DNA of 64,000 nt from JAKPKF01 sp964536135 (GTDB lineage Bacteria; Patescibacteriota; Dojkabacteria; SC72): positions 10,489 to 74,488 of the forward strand of contig CAZHVM010000002.1 in NCBI GenBank assembly GCA_964536135.1. Reading direction: 5' to 3'. Made by a program: the position numbers and the translations under genes. Shown piece after piece: positions 16,115 through 26,088 of the stretch (within the stretch, counting starts at the first letter, position 1; the number at the start of each line of letters is the position of its first letter). The notes beneath the pieces were generated by a model. It was not told the DNA's origin. It did no database searches and saw only the letters and a program-made list of their open reading frames with translations.

Positions 16115-19100
16115 ATGATTGGAAAAAAAGCCCTTAGTGTTTTGTTTACACTTGTATTTACAGTTATATTTGTTTTTTTCGCTAACACTATTCTCTACAC
16201 TAAAACTTGGGCTGCAAGTATGTATTGGGATGGAGGCGCTAGCACCGCAAATTGGGAAGATGCTTTAAACTGGAGCACAGATACAGTACCGACAGCAGAC
16301 GATGATGTTCTAATAGATACCTCTACCACTATCAATTTGTCCTCTTCCACTACAGTCAATAGCTTGGTTCTTGGAAATTCTGGAGGTACTACAACACCAA
16401 TATTAAATTTTTCGTACGATGCGACAGGAACAAGCTCACCACTCATAATAGATAGCGGTGATTTAGTCATATATAGTGGAGGACAGATCACTCACAGTGC
16501 AGGTACAACGGCTGTTGTAGGAGCTGTAGCTATTAATGTACAAAGTGGAAATCTTACAATAGCTAGTGGAGGGAAGATAGATGTTACAGGAAAAGGATAC
16601 GCATCTACAGAAGGCAGTGGTGCCGGAACAGATGGAAGCACAGATAATGGTGCAGGAGGAGGAGCATATGGTGGGAATGGTGGAATCGGAGAGTCTGCCC
16701 GTGCAGGAGGTGTTGGGTATGGAAGTATAATCAATCCTACAGATATGGGAAGTGGTGGTGGTTATTCTGGACGAGCCGGATACAACGGAGGGTCTGGTGG
16801 CGGTTTAGTAAGATTAACAATCGGGGGAACTTTAGATGTGCAAGGCAGTATTCTTTCCGATGGAGGGGCTGCTGGAATATATGATAGTGCTGATAACGCA
16901 GGAGGAGGAGGTAGTGGCGGTAGTATAAACATAACTACAGGAACATTCACAGGAGCTGGAAGTATTACTTCAAATGGTTCTGCAGGCGGAAATACTGGAG
17001 ATGCAGATGGTGGTGGAGGTGGTGGTGGACGAATTGCTGTCAATTACACTTCTAATACATATACTGGTACGATAACTGCTAAAGGAGGATTGGGCCCTGA
17101 TAGTGCTCTCAATGGAGGTGCCGGTACAATACATCTTAATGATGGTACTGGAAATGGTGACTTAACAATATCTAACACTACCACAAGAACAACACTAACT
17201 GAAGGATTAACACCATTAATAACAGGATCATTCGATAATATAACAATATCAGAATACTCATATGTATCTCTAAGCGATACACTTGCTGCTTCAGAGACTC
17301 TCTCTATAGCAGGGAATGCATTTGTTCAGATAGGAGCTTCTTCTACCATAGACGTTTCAGGTGCATTCTCTATCTCCGGAACCTCTTTTCTTCAAATAGA
17401 AGCATCTTCCACAACAACATACGGGAGTCTTTCATGGACTGATACCGCACAAATTTCTGATCTAGGTGGGGACTTTCCACTGGTTAATAACAACAAATCA
17501 TTAACTATTCCGAATGGTGCAACTCTTTATTCCAATGTACATCGAACATACGATAGTGTGACAGTATCTGGAACATGGACTCATAATTCCAATTCCACTG
17601 CGCAGACATATATTTTGGATATAGATATTACCAATGATTTAACCATAGCAAGTGGAGGAAAGATAGATGTCACAGGAAAAGGATATGCCTCTACTGNNNN
17701 NNNNNNNNNNNNNNNNNNNNNNNNNNNNNNNNNNNNNNNNNNNNNNNNNNNNNNNNNNNNNNNNNNNNNNNNNNNNNNNNNNNNNNNNNNNNNNNNATGG
17801 TGGTGGTGGTGGTGGTGGAAGAATTGCCATCAACTACACTACAAATACATATACCGGTACTGTAACAGCAACTGGAGGATCTGGCCCTGACAGCGCTACA
17901 GATGGAGCAGATGGATCAATATACCCTAATGAAACAGTTCTGAGTACAAGTATTAGCGATGTAACAACTTCATCTGCCAATCTTTCTACAACCATATCAA
18001 AGCTTGGAATATCAGGTATTAGTAAATATGGACATATAGTCAATAGAACAGATTTTCAATTAGATTCATCTTTACCAACAATATATGCACAATACGGACT
18101 TGGAGAATCAACATCTAATAATACAGTATTTGAAGATGAGAATTCACTTCATGGAGCCCTATACAGTGGAACAACCGTAGAAAATCCAACATTGCACACA
18201 GTTGATGGAAAAGTTGGTAAGGCCTTGTCATTTGACGGAAGCGATGATTACATAGATCTTCCAGATGGGTTTAGCAATTTTACAAATGGTTTTTCGGCCT
18301 CATTCTGGATATATCCAACTGCCAATCAAAATGATTCAAGAATCTTCGATATAGGACAAGGAAAATCCGATGATAATATAAGAGTTTATCGTGCTGGAAC
18401 AACTTCGCAGTTGAATTTCGATGTTTTTATAGGTTCTTCTTCAAAAGTAATCTATGCCACAGATGCAATCACAAACAATGAATGGCAACATTTTGTGGTA
18501 ACAATAGATAGCAATGCATTGGCGACGATATACAAAAATGGTATAGCTTTAACCTCTGGGACTATACAACTACCTGCAAATGTAAACAGAACATATAATT
18601 ATGTCGGACGAAGCGACTGGTCATCAGATCAATATTACGCAGGATATATAGATGAATTAGTCTTCTTTTCAGGAAGTATAAACCAAGCTGGTGTAAACTA
18701 TCTATACAATAATGGGCTCGGACAGAACTTGAGAAAATTCATGGGAGATTTCTCATACAACACTCTAAAAGATGTAGGTACATATACAACCAATCTAGAA
18801 TCCCTGCCATACTCGGCAGATTACTCAGTCCAATCATATATAGTAGATAATAGTGGAACAAAAACAACTTATGAAGATGTAAAAACATTTACAACACTCA
18901 CTCCTAATATACCTCCAGCTGTAGAATCATCAGGGATAGTAATCAATGAATATGATGGTGATCTTTATGCAGGACAATCATATTCCATAGAAACAATATA
19001 CTCCGATGGGGATGGAAGTTCAGATTTAAACACTCTATACCTGAAACTAGATAATCCTGATGGAGATGATATTGAAATGTATGGTAACTACTCATCGGAA

Positions 19101-21233
19101 GATCTTACAGATCAAACACCAACAATATCCTCTGGAAGTTCGTACATCTCAAATGCTAAATACTCAATTACACCATCATATGGAACAGATAATGAAGTTA
19201 AAGTCACATGGTCATTCGATATCCTCTGGAACTGGACTGAAAGCACAGATATTGGATATGGAATAAAAGCAATAGACCTTGCCAATGCAGATAGCACATA
19301 CTCATATACAAATAATGACTACATATATGAGAATGACTTAACCTTTATAGGAACACTTTCTGCAGAGAATTCATCCTCAGATCAAATATCATCAGAATCT
19401 TGGATACTACCAAATGAATCAGTAACTCTTAGTGGACTTACCGTTGTGTACGAAAATACTACAAACATATATCCATTAGACAAAGACTTCAACGTAACAG
19501 TAACGGACAATAATTCAAATATTTGGGCAGATGGAATATCATCTGGAGAATCTTTCTCTGTATCTGCTACAACAGGTACAACTACAAGCGAAGCAGAGAC
19601 TTTCTCCATAGACATTACTGGTATTCCTACTGGTGGAAACGATATTTCAGATCAATCTTTTAATTTTAAGATTGATGCTACCAATCCTGCAATTTCAGAT
19701 CTTAGCAGTACAACTCATTTAGATTCAAATAAATGGTATAACACAAACATAGTAAGATTTATCTGGGAAGCAATAGATCTAGAAAGTGGAATAGAATATA
19801 TATATAGATATCTCTCAGAGAGAGAAGACGAGACATCCGAAGCAGTACAGGATAATGGGACAGTAACAACATTATCTGAGTGGACTAGTAATGCAATCTC
19901 CAACGGTATTTGGCATTTCTATCTCTTAGCTGAGGATATAGTCGGGAATATATCCTTTGATAAAATTTATGTAAAGATTGACATATCAACTCCTGACATT
20001 GTAGATGTAACAGGTTCAAATGAAAACGTATGGCAGAATAGAGACAGTGGACCATCAATATCATGGACTGATCCTGATTCACTCTCTGACGATATGTTTT
20101 ATATATCAACTGATGGTTCAACACCAAGTAGTGACACCTTTGAATACGCAACAAATCAAATAACTTACAACCTTCCAGATCTTGGAGAAGGGGAGCATTC
20201 TGTTAAAGTAATAGCTAAAAATGGAGCTGGCACATATAGTGATGTAAAGGAATTTGTTGTTAGGTATGACCCCACACCAACTGGCCAAGTTGGTAACTTT
20301 AGTGCAACAGTTAACAATCAAAATAATGTACAGCTAACATGGACCAATCCAAGCGATAATGATTTTACCAAAGTTATAATTAAAAGAAATACTTCTGTAA
20401 ATTACACAAATGGTATTACAGTGTATGAGGGAAACAATACATCATTCACCGATACCAATCTTAATCAATTATCAAATTATTTTTACACAATTATCGCATA
20501 TGATAAAGTAGATAATGCATCTGAGATTTCAACCTTACATATTAAAACAAAAAAAATCTCAAGGCCTGCTGAAGTGAAAAATTTCAATGTATCAAAGTTA
20601 TCTAACGGAGCTAAAATTGAATGGCTAAACCCCGATGAGAACGATTTTGACAAGATTATTTTAAAAAGAAATGATGTATTAATATATGAAGGGAAAGATA
20701 CCTCTTTTACTGATATACTCACAGAAAAGGGAAAATACTTGTATACCATAGTTGCCTATGATACTTTTGGAAATTCATCGAAAGAAAATTCTTTTACGTT
20801 TGACTTCACTTCTCAAGAGATTAGTAATCCAGTTAAAGAAAAAGATCGTATTAAAGTTAATACGAATGAAATAATTGAAATAAAAATTCCTGTAGCAGAG
20901 CTACTTACTCCAGAGCAAATAGGGGATATAGATCGTGTAATTCTACAAATTAATGGAAAGAGTTATGAGATGACTTTGAGCGAAGATAAACAAACTTTCG
21001 AAGCAACCGCTGTTACACCATCCGTCAAAGGAGAGCATACAATTACCGCTATAGCAATGAAAAATGGAGAAGTAATATCTGCTTATGACATACCAATAGA
21101 GGTTACATCTAATACTAGTGAAGATAACAAATCATTCTTCATTATTTATCGTAAATACATATATATAGTACTTGGACTTCTTCTAATAACATCCGCCTCA
21201 TTACTAGCAAAGAAAGTCAAGATCGGGAAATAA
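16115..21233 (+). CDS. Giant repeat-containing surface adhesin (LamG, FN3-like), interrupted by scaffold gap
   Basis: A very large exported protein. It begins with a signal helix (MIGKKALSVLFTLVFTVIFV) and an autotransporter-like strand region (YWDGGASTANWEDALNW). Glycine-rich beta-helical modules occur twice, the second cut by 100 N. After the gap come a LamG/concanavalin-like domain (LSFDGSDDYIDLPDGF ... WQHFVVTID), Ig-like segments, two fibronectin III-like domains (PAEVKNFNVSKLSNGAKIEW), and a C-terminal helix with basic tail (YIYIVLGLLLITSASLLAKK). The frames left and right of the gap differ by one base as assembled, which is expected if the true gap length is a multiple of three. Probably a cell-wall or outer-surface adhesin binding glycans. 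Confidence 0.8.
16559..17124 (+). repeat. Glycine-rich module, copy 1 (complete)
   Basis: Encodes ASGGKIDVTGKGYAST, a Gly-rich stretch and GGGGGGRIAVNYTSNTYTGT. The ends match copy 2 at 17645-17696 and 17797-17914 closely at the DNA level, so it is a tandem-type internal duplication of the adhesin. Confidence 0.8.
17645..17914 (+). repeat. Glycine-rich module, copy 2 (interrupted by N run)
   Basis: Second copy of the module at 16559-17124. Left offset to copy 1 is 1086 bases and right offset 790 bases, so about 296 bases more than the 100 N are missing if the copies are equal in length. Confidence 0.75.
17697..17796. other. Scaffold gap (100 N placeholder)
   Basis: Exactly 100 N inside the second glycine-rich repeat. 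Comparison with copy 1 predicts a true size near 396 bases, a multiple of three, which would rejoin the two reading frames. The gap is likely a repeat-induced assembly break. Confidence 0.9.
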
Positions 21234-21308
21234 ATAAAAAAAATTCAAAGATTTCTAATCATTGGGTAAAAATGTTATAATACCAATATAATTTTCTCCT
21301 CTACGAAT

Positions 21309-22190
21309 ATGATCAATCGTGCTGTTCTGGCCATAGGCATAAATATTCCTGCACAGGAAAAAATTGCAATACAGAAAAAACTCAAATTAAAAGACATTAC
21401 TTTAGATGTTGCCTCCATTAAAGATATCATTTTTACAATAACAGACAGTAAAATAGATGTAGAGATAAAAGATTTTGATTTAAAAAAATATAATTACATC
21501 TGGATACAATCTGGATGGAATACTACACATATGGCATACCTTTTACATCTTTATCTTAAATCACAAAAAATCCCACACAACAAGACAAACGCACACAATA
21601 CTAAACTTTCAGACATATTTTCTCTAGCATCGAAGAATATACTTGTTCCTAACACCTTTTTCCATAATGGATTAAAAGTAAATAATGAAAATATCGGAGA
21701 TATTGAAAAGATTTGTAAATTACCATGTATATACAAAACTTCTCTTGGATCCCTCGGTTCGCATGTATATTTAATCGACAAAAAAACGGATATTGAACAG
21801 ACAATAAAAGAAAATGGAAAATTCAACAGATATATATTCCAAGAATTTATTCCGAATACATTTGATTACAGAGTAGTGATATCTAATGGGAAACCCGAAT
21901 CAGTATGTAAAAGAACTAGGATTAAAGACAAATATAGAAACAATGTGGCACTAGGTGCAAGTGAAGATTTTATAAAGATAAAGAATGTTCCTAAAGATAT
22001 TCTTGAATTAGCAATACAATCTGCAAAAACTCTTAAACTTAATTGGGCTGGAGTAGATATTGTGACAGATACAAATACTGGTAAAAACTATGTCCTAGAG
22101 GTAAATAGAAGACCAGGATTAACAGTAAGTTCTTCTGAGATATCAGCTGCTTGTAAATATATAAAAGAGCTAGTAGACGTAAAGCTATAG
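21309..22190 (+). CDS. RimK-like ATP-grasp ligase
   Basis: A 293-residue ATP-grasp enzyme of the RimK/YwsA type, which joins a carboxylate to an amine through an acyl phosphate. Visible landmarks are the pre-ATP-grasp region, the lysine in CIYKTSLGSLGSHVYLI (ATP-binding glycine loop), the IFQEFIP adenine-contact strand, FDYRVVISNGK, and the metal-binding NYVLEVNRRPGLTV at the end. Substrate unknown. TATAAT boxes lie 20-40 nt upstream. The gene stands alone between the adhesin and a structured RNA locus. Confidence 0.8.
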   Translation: MINRAVLAIGINIPAQEKIAIQKKLKLKDITLDVASIKDIIFTITDSKIDVEIKDFDLKKYNYIWIQSGWNTTHMAYLLHLYLKSQKIPHNKTNAHNTKLSDIFSLASKNILVPNTFFHNGLKVNNENIGDIEKICKLPCIYKTSLGSLGSHVYLIDKKTDIEQTIKENGKFNRYIFQEFIPNTFDYRVVISNGKPESVCKRTRIKDKYRNNVALGASEDFIKIKNVPKDILELAIQSAKTLKLNWAGVDIVTDTNTGKNYVLEVNRRPGLTVSSSEISAACKYIKELVDVKL

Positions 22191-22288
22191 TCTTTATACG
22201 AAAGAGCCTTTATAGGTATTAAATCAGTGGAATATTCAAAGATATACAATAAATATTTACCCTCTAGCGATTAGGAGATTGAAATCTA

Positions 22289-22317
22289 TTGACATATTTG
22301 CAATCTCGCCATACTAT
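22289..22317 (+). promoter_or_regulatory. Strong promoter of the structured RNA
   Basis: TTGACA (22289-22294), exactly 17 nt spacer, TACTAT (22312-22317). This is the best -35 box in the window outside hisS and it drives no protein gene; predicted start near 22324. Confidence 0.65.
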
Positions 22318-22323
22318 AAAAAT

Positions 22324-22558
22324 GCTAGGACTTTCAAATCCTATCGGGTTGGTACCGGTCCCTGCATAGAACCAATTTTTCTATGTAGAAGACTTCTGAG
22401 GAATTGAAAGATATGTTGATGATTCGAACATTAACACCAGGGGACACTAATAGAGATTTATTTCTATTTATAAGTTACCATGGCCTAACCAGTATGTAGT
22501 AATACATACACTCCTGCTCTGGATGGCGTATATTGGTGCTCCATCCTTTTGCGTTTTT
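22324..22558 (+). ncRNA. Candidate structured non-coding RNA, about 235 nt, unknown class
   Basis: The 393-nt space between two convergent genes carries a promoter, no open frame and a dense set of helices. These are TAGGA/TCCTA (22326-22330, 22339-22343); a long-range GTCCCTG/CAGGGGAC (22358-22364, 22438-22445, one bulge) enclosing CATAGAA/TTCTATG (22365-22371, 22379-22385), AGAA/TTCT (22387-22397) and TGTTGATG/CATTAACA (22414-22421, 22429-22436); then AATAGAGA/TTTCTATT (22449-22456, 22461-22468) and GTATGTA/TACATAC (22492-22498, 22503-22509) closed by a GUAA tetraloop. TTGG at 22349-22352 can pair with CCAA in the loop at 22372-22375, a pseudoknot. A T-rich terminator ends it. It lacks the signature motifs of tmRNA, RNase P RNA and SRP RNA. 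Confidence 0.6.
22521..22558 (+). terminator. Rho-independent terminator of the structured RNA
   Basis: GGATGG (22521-22526) pairs with CCATCC (22541-22546), followed by TTTTGCGTTTTT. The T-rich side is downstream on the plus strand only, so it does not serve the minus-strand gene ending at 22584. Confidence 0.6.
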
Positions 22559-22583
22559 ATTCACCAGACACCATATTAGGAAT

Positions 22584-24722
22584 TTAATAAACCACGATAG
22601 CTTTGTATCCAAGATAACTCCACAATCCATTAAAAGTACTTAAACTCAAATATCTTCTTCCTCTCCATGGATCATTTAGAATTATTGAGGTAGGATTATC
22701 TACCCGTCCAGTATAACCGACGACTACTTCAGAGTGCATCCCTCCATAACCAGTATAGCCACCTTCTAGGGTTTTGGGTCCCATTGGAGTTGTATATCCG
22801 TTGTACCAAAACAGTATTACTGGATTACCCTTATTTACCTCTGCTAACAAAGAAAGAAGATTCCATCCACTCTTAACTGAATTATTTCTGTATCTGCTAA
22901 TATACGAAGACACAGGCCCCCAATGTACACCATAACCAGTTACCCAGTTCACATTAGGATCTTGTCCTATACCCAATGTAGACCTCATTCCTTCGATAGA
23001 GATAGAAACGCCCTTGTAACCCAAAGCCATTTTTGTTGCATACAAATTACAGTCAAAACCCTTTGGTTGGTAATATTGAGGGACATTAAGTATGAAAGTT
23101 TGCTCCTCCGTAGTAAAAAAGGAATAGTAGGACCTAGTAGAATCATATCCATAGATACTTCTAACACCAGATGAAATTGTTACAGTATATTTTTTGTAAT
23201 ACTGCAAAACATTATTAAAATTATAATACATTGTGTTATCTTTCCAAGAGAATGTCCCACCCACAAAAGGTGATATTGTAAATTTTGACTGTGCTGACTC
23301 CTTATTTACAGGCTGATCAAAAGTAACTGCAAAATATTTAACAGATCTACTGATATCACTGCTAACATTTCTTGGATAGTAACTTGTAGGATATACAATG
23401 CCAGGAGTTTTAAATTTAATAACCACATCATCTTCAAGATAGCCACCAAACAAAGTTCTCAGACCTTTCTTAAAAGTAATTGAATATTCAGTACCTTTCT
23501 TAAAGCCATTTTTAGGAGTTACTATTAAAGATTTCTTGTCACTACCAATGCTTAAACTATGTTCAATTGCGGGAGAAAGACTGTAAGAAGAAGAGACACT
23601 GTTCAAATCTATCTCTTCCGAGAACTCAATAATCCAAGGCTCTGTATTTGACAAAGACAATCCACTCCGATTATGCCCTTCAATACCTGGGGCATCTGCT
23701 GTTTTAAATATTATCTCTCTTACCAATTGCAAGTCCCCTATGCGAAGCTGCTCATGAGTATTGGTTGAATATATTCTGTTTGCTTGCGAAATCTTAACCA
23801 GATATGTTGTACCCTGTGCTAAAGAATCAAAGTCAATAATTAAACGATCTGAATACTCCCTTACAGTTGTATATTTTACAGAAGGATTAACCTGTACATC
23901 CCAATAAACAAATTCACCATCTTGATCACTTAAAAAAAGCTCCAGGTCCTTATCAACAGAATATGCACCTTTTACTTCATCTAAATTCGTTCCCTGCACA
24001 TCAGGAAGTGGAGAAGTAAAAAATTCTAAACTCTGCTCATGAGAAGTTCCCCCAGGAAAGATATTTGACAACCCTGTTGTATATATTACTATTCGAGATT
24101 CTGCTGGGTAGCTCTCTGCAGGTATTATTTGAAATCCATCTATCCACTCCTTGGATATCCAGACATAATCATAATTGATCGTTATATCTTGACTAGGAGA
24201 AAGGAATATACCTAAAGATTCTTTTTTAACTGGGATAGTTAATCGTACTTCAATCTTCTCTGCTTCATTTACAATTTCTCCCTTCATAACATTATTTAAA
24301 ATTACATATGGTCGAGAGAATAGGGAAGCTAAAATAACTAGAAGGCAGTAAAAAGAGAAGAGTCCGAAAGAAAGAAGTCTAAGTAGTTTCAGAGCTATTG
24401 TGCTCTTTTTAAATATTAACGACAAAATCTGGGATACAAACAGAATATATATTGTAATTTGTAAACCAAAAGTATCTTGAAATATGAATTTCTCAATTAA
24501 AGGCACAGACAGAATAATCGGCAATACATTCATAGCTATTAGCACTAGGGCAAAAATGCTAGTCAAGACTATCTTTAGAATTAGTTTCGTTTCAGGAAGA
24601 AAATGAATTACCATGCTTAAAACAAAAAATAGCAGTATTAGAACAAGATATATTGACCGAACTTCAAAGTCTGGCAACTTCAAAAAGTCTGCAAATGTAT
24701 TGGACAGGTTTTCAAATGACAT
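22584..24722 (-). CDS. Membrane protein with SbsA/Big-type Ig domains and C39-like cysteine peptidase domain
   Basis: A 712-residue protein with four N-terminal membrane helices (about residues 20-135), a long extracellular part containing Ig-like domains (EPWIIEFSEEIDLNSVSSSY, VKYFAVTFDQPVNKESAQSK), and a C-terminal papain-like C39_2 domain. The catalytic triad appears as Cys in GFDCNLYATKMALGY, His in GGMHSEVVVGYTG and Asp in LNDPWRG. C39-like domains cut or bind peptides; here the domain would face outward. It is the last gene of a minus-strand pair, 2 nt after the deacetylase-like gene, suggesting joint envelope processing. Confidence 0.8.
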   Translation of the reverse strand: MSFENLSNTFADFLKLPDFEVRSIYLVLILLFFVLSMVIHFLPETKLILKIVLTSIFALVLIAMNVLPIILSVPLIEKFIFQDTFGLQITIYILFVSQILSLIFKKSTIALKLLRLLSFGLFSFYCLLVILASLFSRPYVILNNVMKGEIVNEAEKIEVRLTIPVKKESLGIFLSPSQDITINYDYVWISKEWIDGFQIIPAESYPAESRIVIYTTGLSNIFPGGTSHEQSLEFFTSPLPDVQGTNLDEVKGAYSVDKDLELFLSDQDGEFVYWDVQVNPSVKYTTVREYSDRLIIDFDSLAQGTTYLVKISQANRIYSTNTHEQLRIGDLQLVREIIFKTADAPGIEGHNRSGLSLSNTEPWIIEFSEEIDLNSVSSSYSLSPAIEHSLSIGSDKKSLIVTPKNGFKKGTEYSITFKKGLRTLFGGYLEDDVVIKFKTPGIVYPTSYYPRNVSSDISRSVKYFAVTFDQPVNKESAQSKFTISPFVGGTFSWKDNTMYYNFNNVLQYYKKYTVTISSGVRSIYGYDSTRSYYSFFTTEEQTFILNVPQYYQPKGFDCNLYATKMALGYKGVSISIEGMRSTLGIGQDPNVNWVTGYGVHWGPVSSYISRYRNNSVKSGWNLLSLLAEVNKGNPVILFWYNGYTTPMGPKTLEGGYTGYGGMHSEVVVGYTGRVDNPTSIILNDPWRGRRYLSLSTFNGLWSYLGYKAIVVY

Positions 24723-24724
24723 TA

Positions 24725-26077
24725 CTAATTATTGTCACTTAGCACAGGCAACTTGTCAAGCGTAACATATATTACAGGACCATCATCGGAAACCGCTGTA
24801 TATTTACTTAAAGATTTAAAGAGAGAAACCATTTTAGATTCATCTACATTAAACCAATGAGGATGACTTAAATATGTTACTACCTTTGTATTCTGGCTAA
24901 TGCCTCCAGAGTAGTTATCTCTGAAATACCTAAGCATCTGTTCAGCACTGTATGACCATGAATCTGCACCATTATTTGGTGCCTCCCACAACTGCATAGT
25001 TGGATTAGTTGTAATATTTTGATTCATCTCATTTAATTTGTAAGGTTGAGTTGTACTCTTTAAATCCCATGGACCTTCTAATTTATTGTCTCCCCAAGAA
25101 TATTTTTGCCTTCCAGAAGAATCCAAAGTGAATCCAAGATCGTTTAATACACGAAGGTTCTCTTCATCTACAAACCAAGCACCACCACGATACATAGTTG
25201 GCGTTGGTAAATTATTTTCTTTAAATTGTGCTTGAGACCACATTATGATTTTTTCGAAATCCGAATACCCATATACCGTATTTGGAACATCGTGACCATA
25301 TTTATACCATCCACCCCAAGATACTGAGTCCTGGACTTCAACTCCTGCAGCTCTAACTAATTTATTATCCATATGTAAGTGCAATCCAACACTATCTCCT
25401 AACTGTATTCTCTTTTTTATCCATTCGGTTAAATATGCAGATCTTGTCTTGCTGAGGTTAAGATATATATATGGATTAAAGAAGTGTGTAACAGGTACAT
25501 CATATTTCTTTGAGATATTTGCAATTGAATCTAAATATTTTTGTTCAACATCAAAACCTTCCCAATCCATGCTCCATGCCACATATACTGGAGAAGACAC
25601 ATTGAATGTAAGCTCCTTGTACTCAGGTATACTGCAATATTTAGAATCACTTGAAATTTTTACAGAATACACACCCGGCTTCAAGTCCTCGATATCCCTT
25701 TTTAAAATCAGGCTCTTTTGTGCTTCATCGTATGTTAATTTCCCAGATATATTACTTTCCTTTATCTCAAACACTATATCTTCAAACGCTTTCGTTTCGT
25801 AAGATTTATCTTCAAGATTAGAAGTAACAACTAGGTTCGTATACTCTTCAGACAGATTATCTCCAACAAGTAACCATTTTCTTTCAAGAGTAGAATTTTC
25901 TATAATGTCTGCAATTTGTGGTTTAAGAACATTACAATCTATTGATTCGTCTCCTTTTACATCACTATCGTTAAGTTTAATAAGGTCCTTGAAATACATA
26001 AGGTACACAAAAAGCCCACCTATCACAAGTAGGAAAAGCCCTGCAAAGAGTTGTTTTCTTCCATTGTTGTGTCCCAT
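24725..26077 (-). CDS. Membrane-anchored NodB-like polysaccharide deacetylase family protein
   Basis: A 450-residue protein with an N-terminal membrane helix (about 9-29), a beta-sandwich linker, and a C-terminal polysaccharide deacetylase-like barrel. Motifs in family order are AWSMDWEG (motif 1 aspartates), GLHLHMDN (metal-binding histidines) and MYRGGAWFVDEENLRVL (motif 3 arginine). Such enzymes remove acetyl groups from peptidoglycan or other glycans outside the membrane. The ATG follows a minus-strand TATAAT (26083-26088) by 5 nt, with TG one base before it, so the mRNA is probably leaderless even though the gene lies 11 nt after the acyltransferase. Confidence 0.75.
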   Translation of the reverse strand: MGHNNGRKQLFAGLFLLVIGGLFVYLMYFKDLIKLNDSDVKGDESIDCNVLKPQIADIIENSTLERKWLLVGDNLSEEYTNLVVTSNLEDKSYETKAFEDIVFEIKESNISGKLTYDEAQKSLILKRDIEDLKPGVYSVKISSDSKYCSIPEYKELTFNVSSPVYVAWSMDWEGFDVEQKYLDSIANISKKYDVPVTHFFNPYIYLNLSKTRSAYLTEWIKKRIQLGDSVGLHLHMDNKLVRAAGVEVQDSVSWGGWYKYGHDVPNTVYGYSDFEKIIMWSQAQFKENNLPTPTMYRGGAWFVDEENLRVLNDLGFTLDSSGRQKYSWGDNKLEGPWDLKSTTQPYKLNEMNQNITTNPTMQLWEAPNNGADSWSYSAEQMLRYFRDNYSGGISQNTKVVTYLSHPHWFNVDESKMVSLFKSLSKYTAVSDDGPVIYVTLDKLPVLSDNN

Positions 26078-26088
26078 AGTATATTATA

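Noticed and set aside
16492..17043. Proline-rich minus-strand proteins opposite the adhesin
   Set aside because: They are the mirror of glycine codons in the repeat region and have no independent support.
17797..17890. Tryptophan-run frame right of the gap
   Set aside because: It is the wrong frame of a GGT repeat; the frame with GGGGGGRIAINY matches repeat copy 1.
22324..22558. tmRNA, RNase P RNA, SRP RNA or 6S RNA at 22.3 kb
   Set aside because: No tRNA-like ends or tag frame, no GAGGAAAGTCC box, no GGAAGGAAGC-type SRP loop, and no long end-to-end pairing as in 6S were found.
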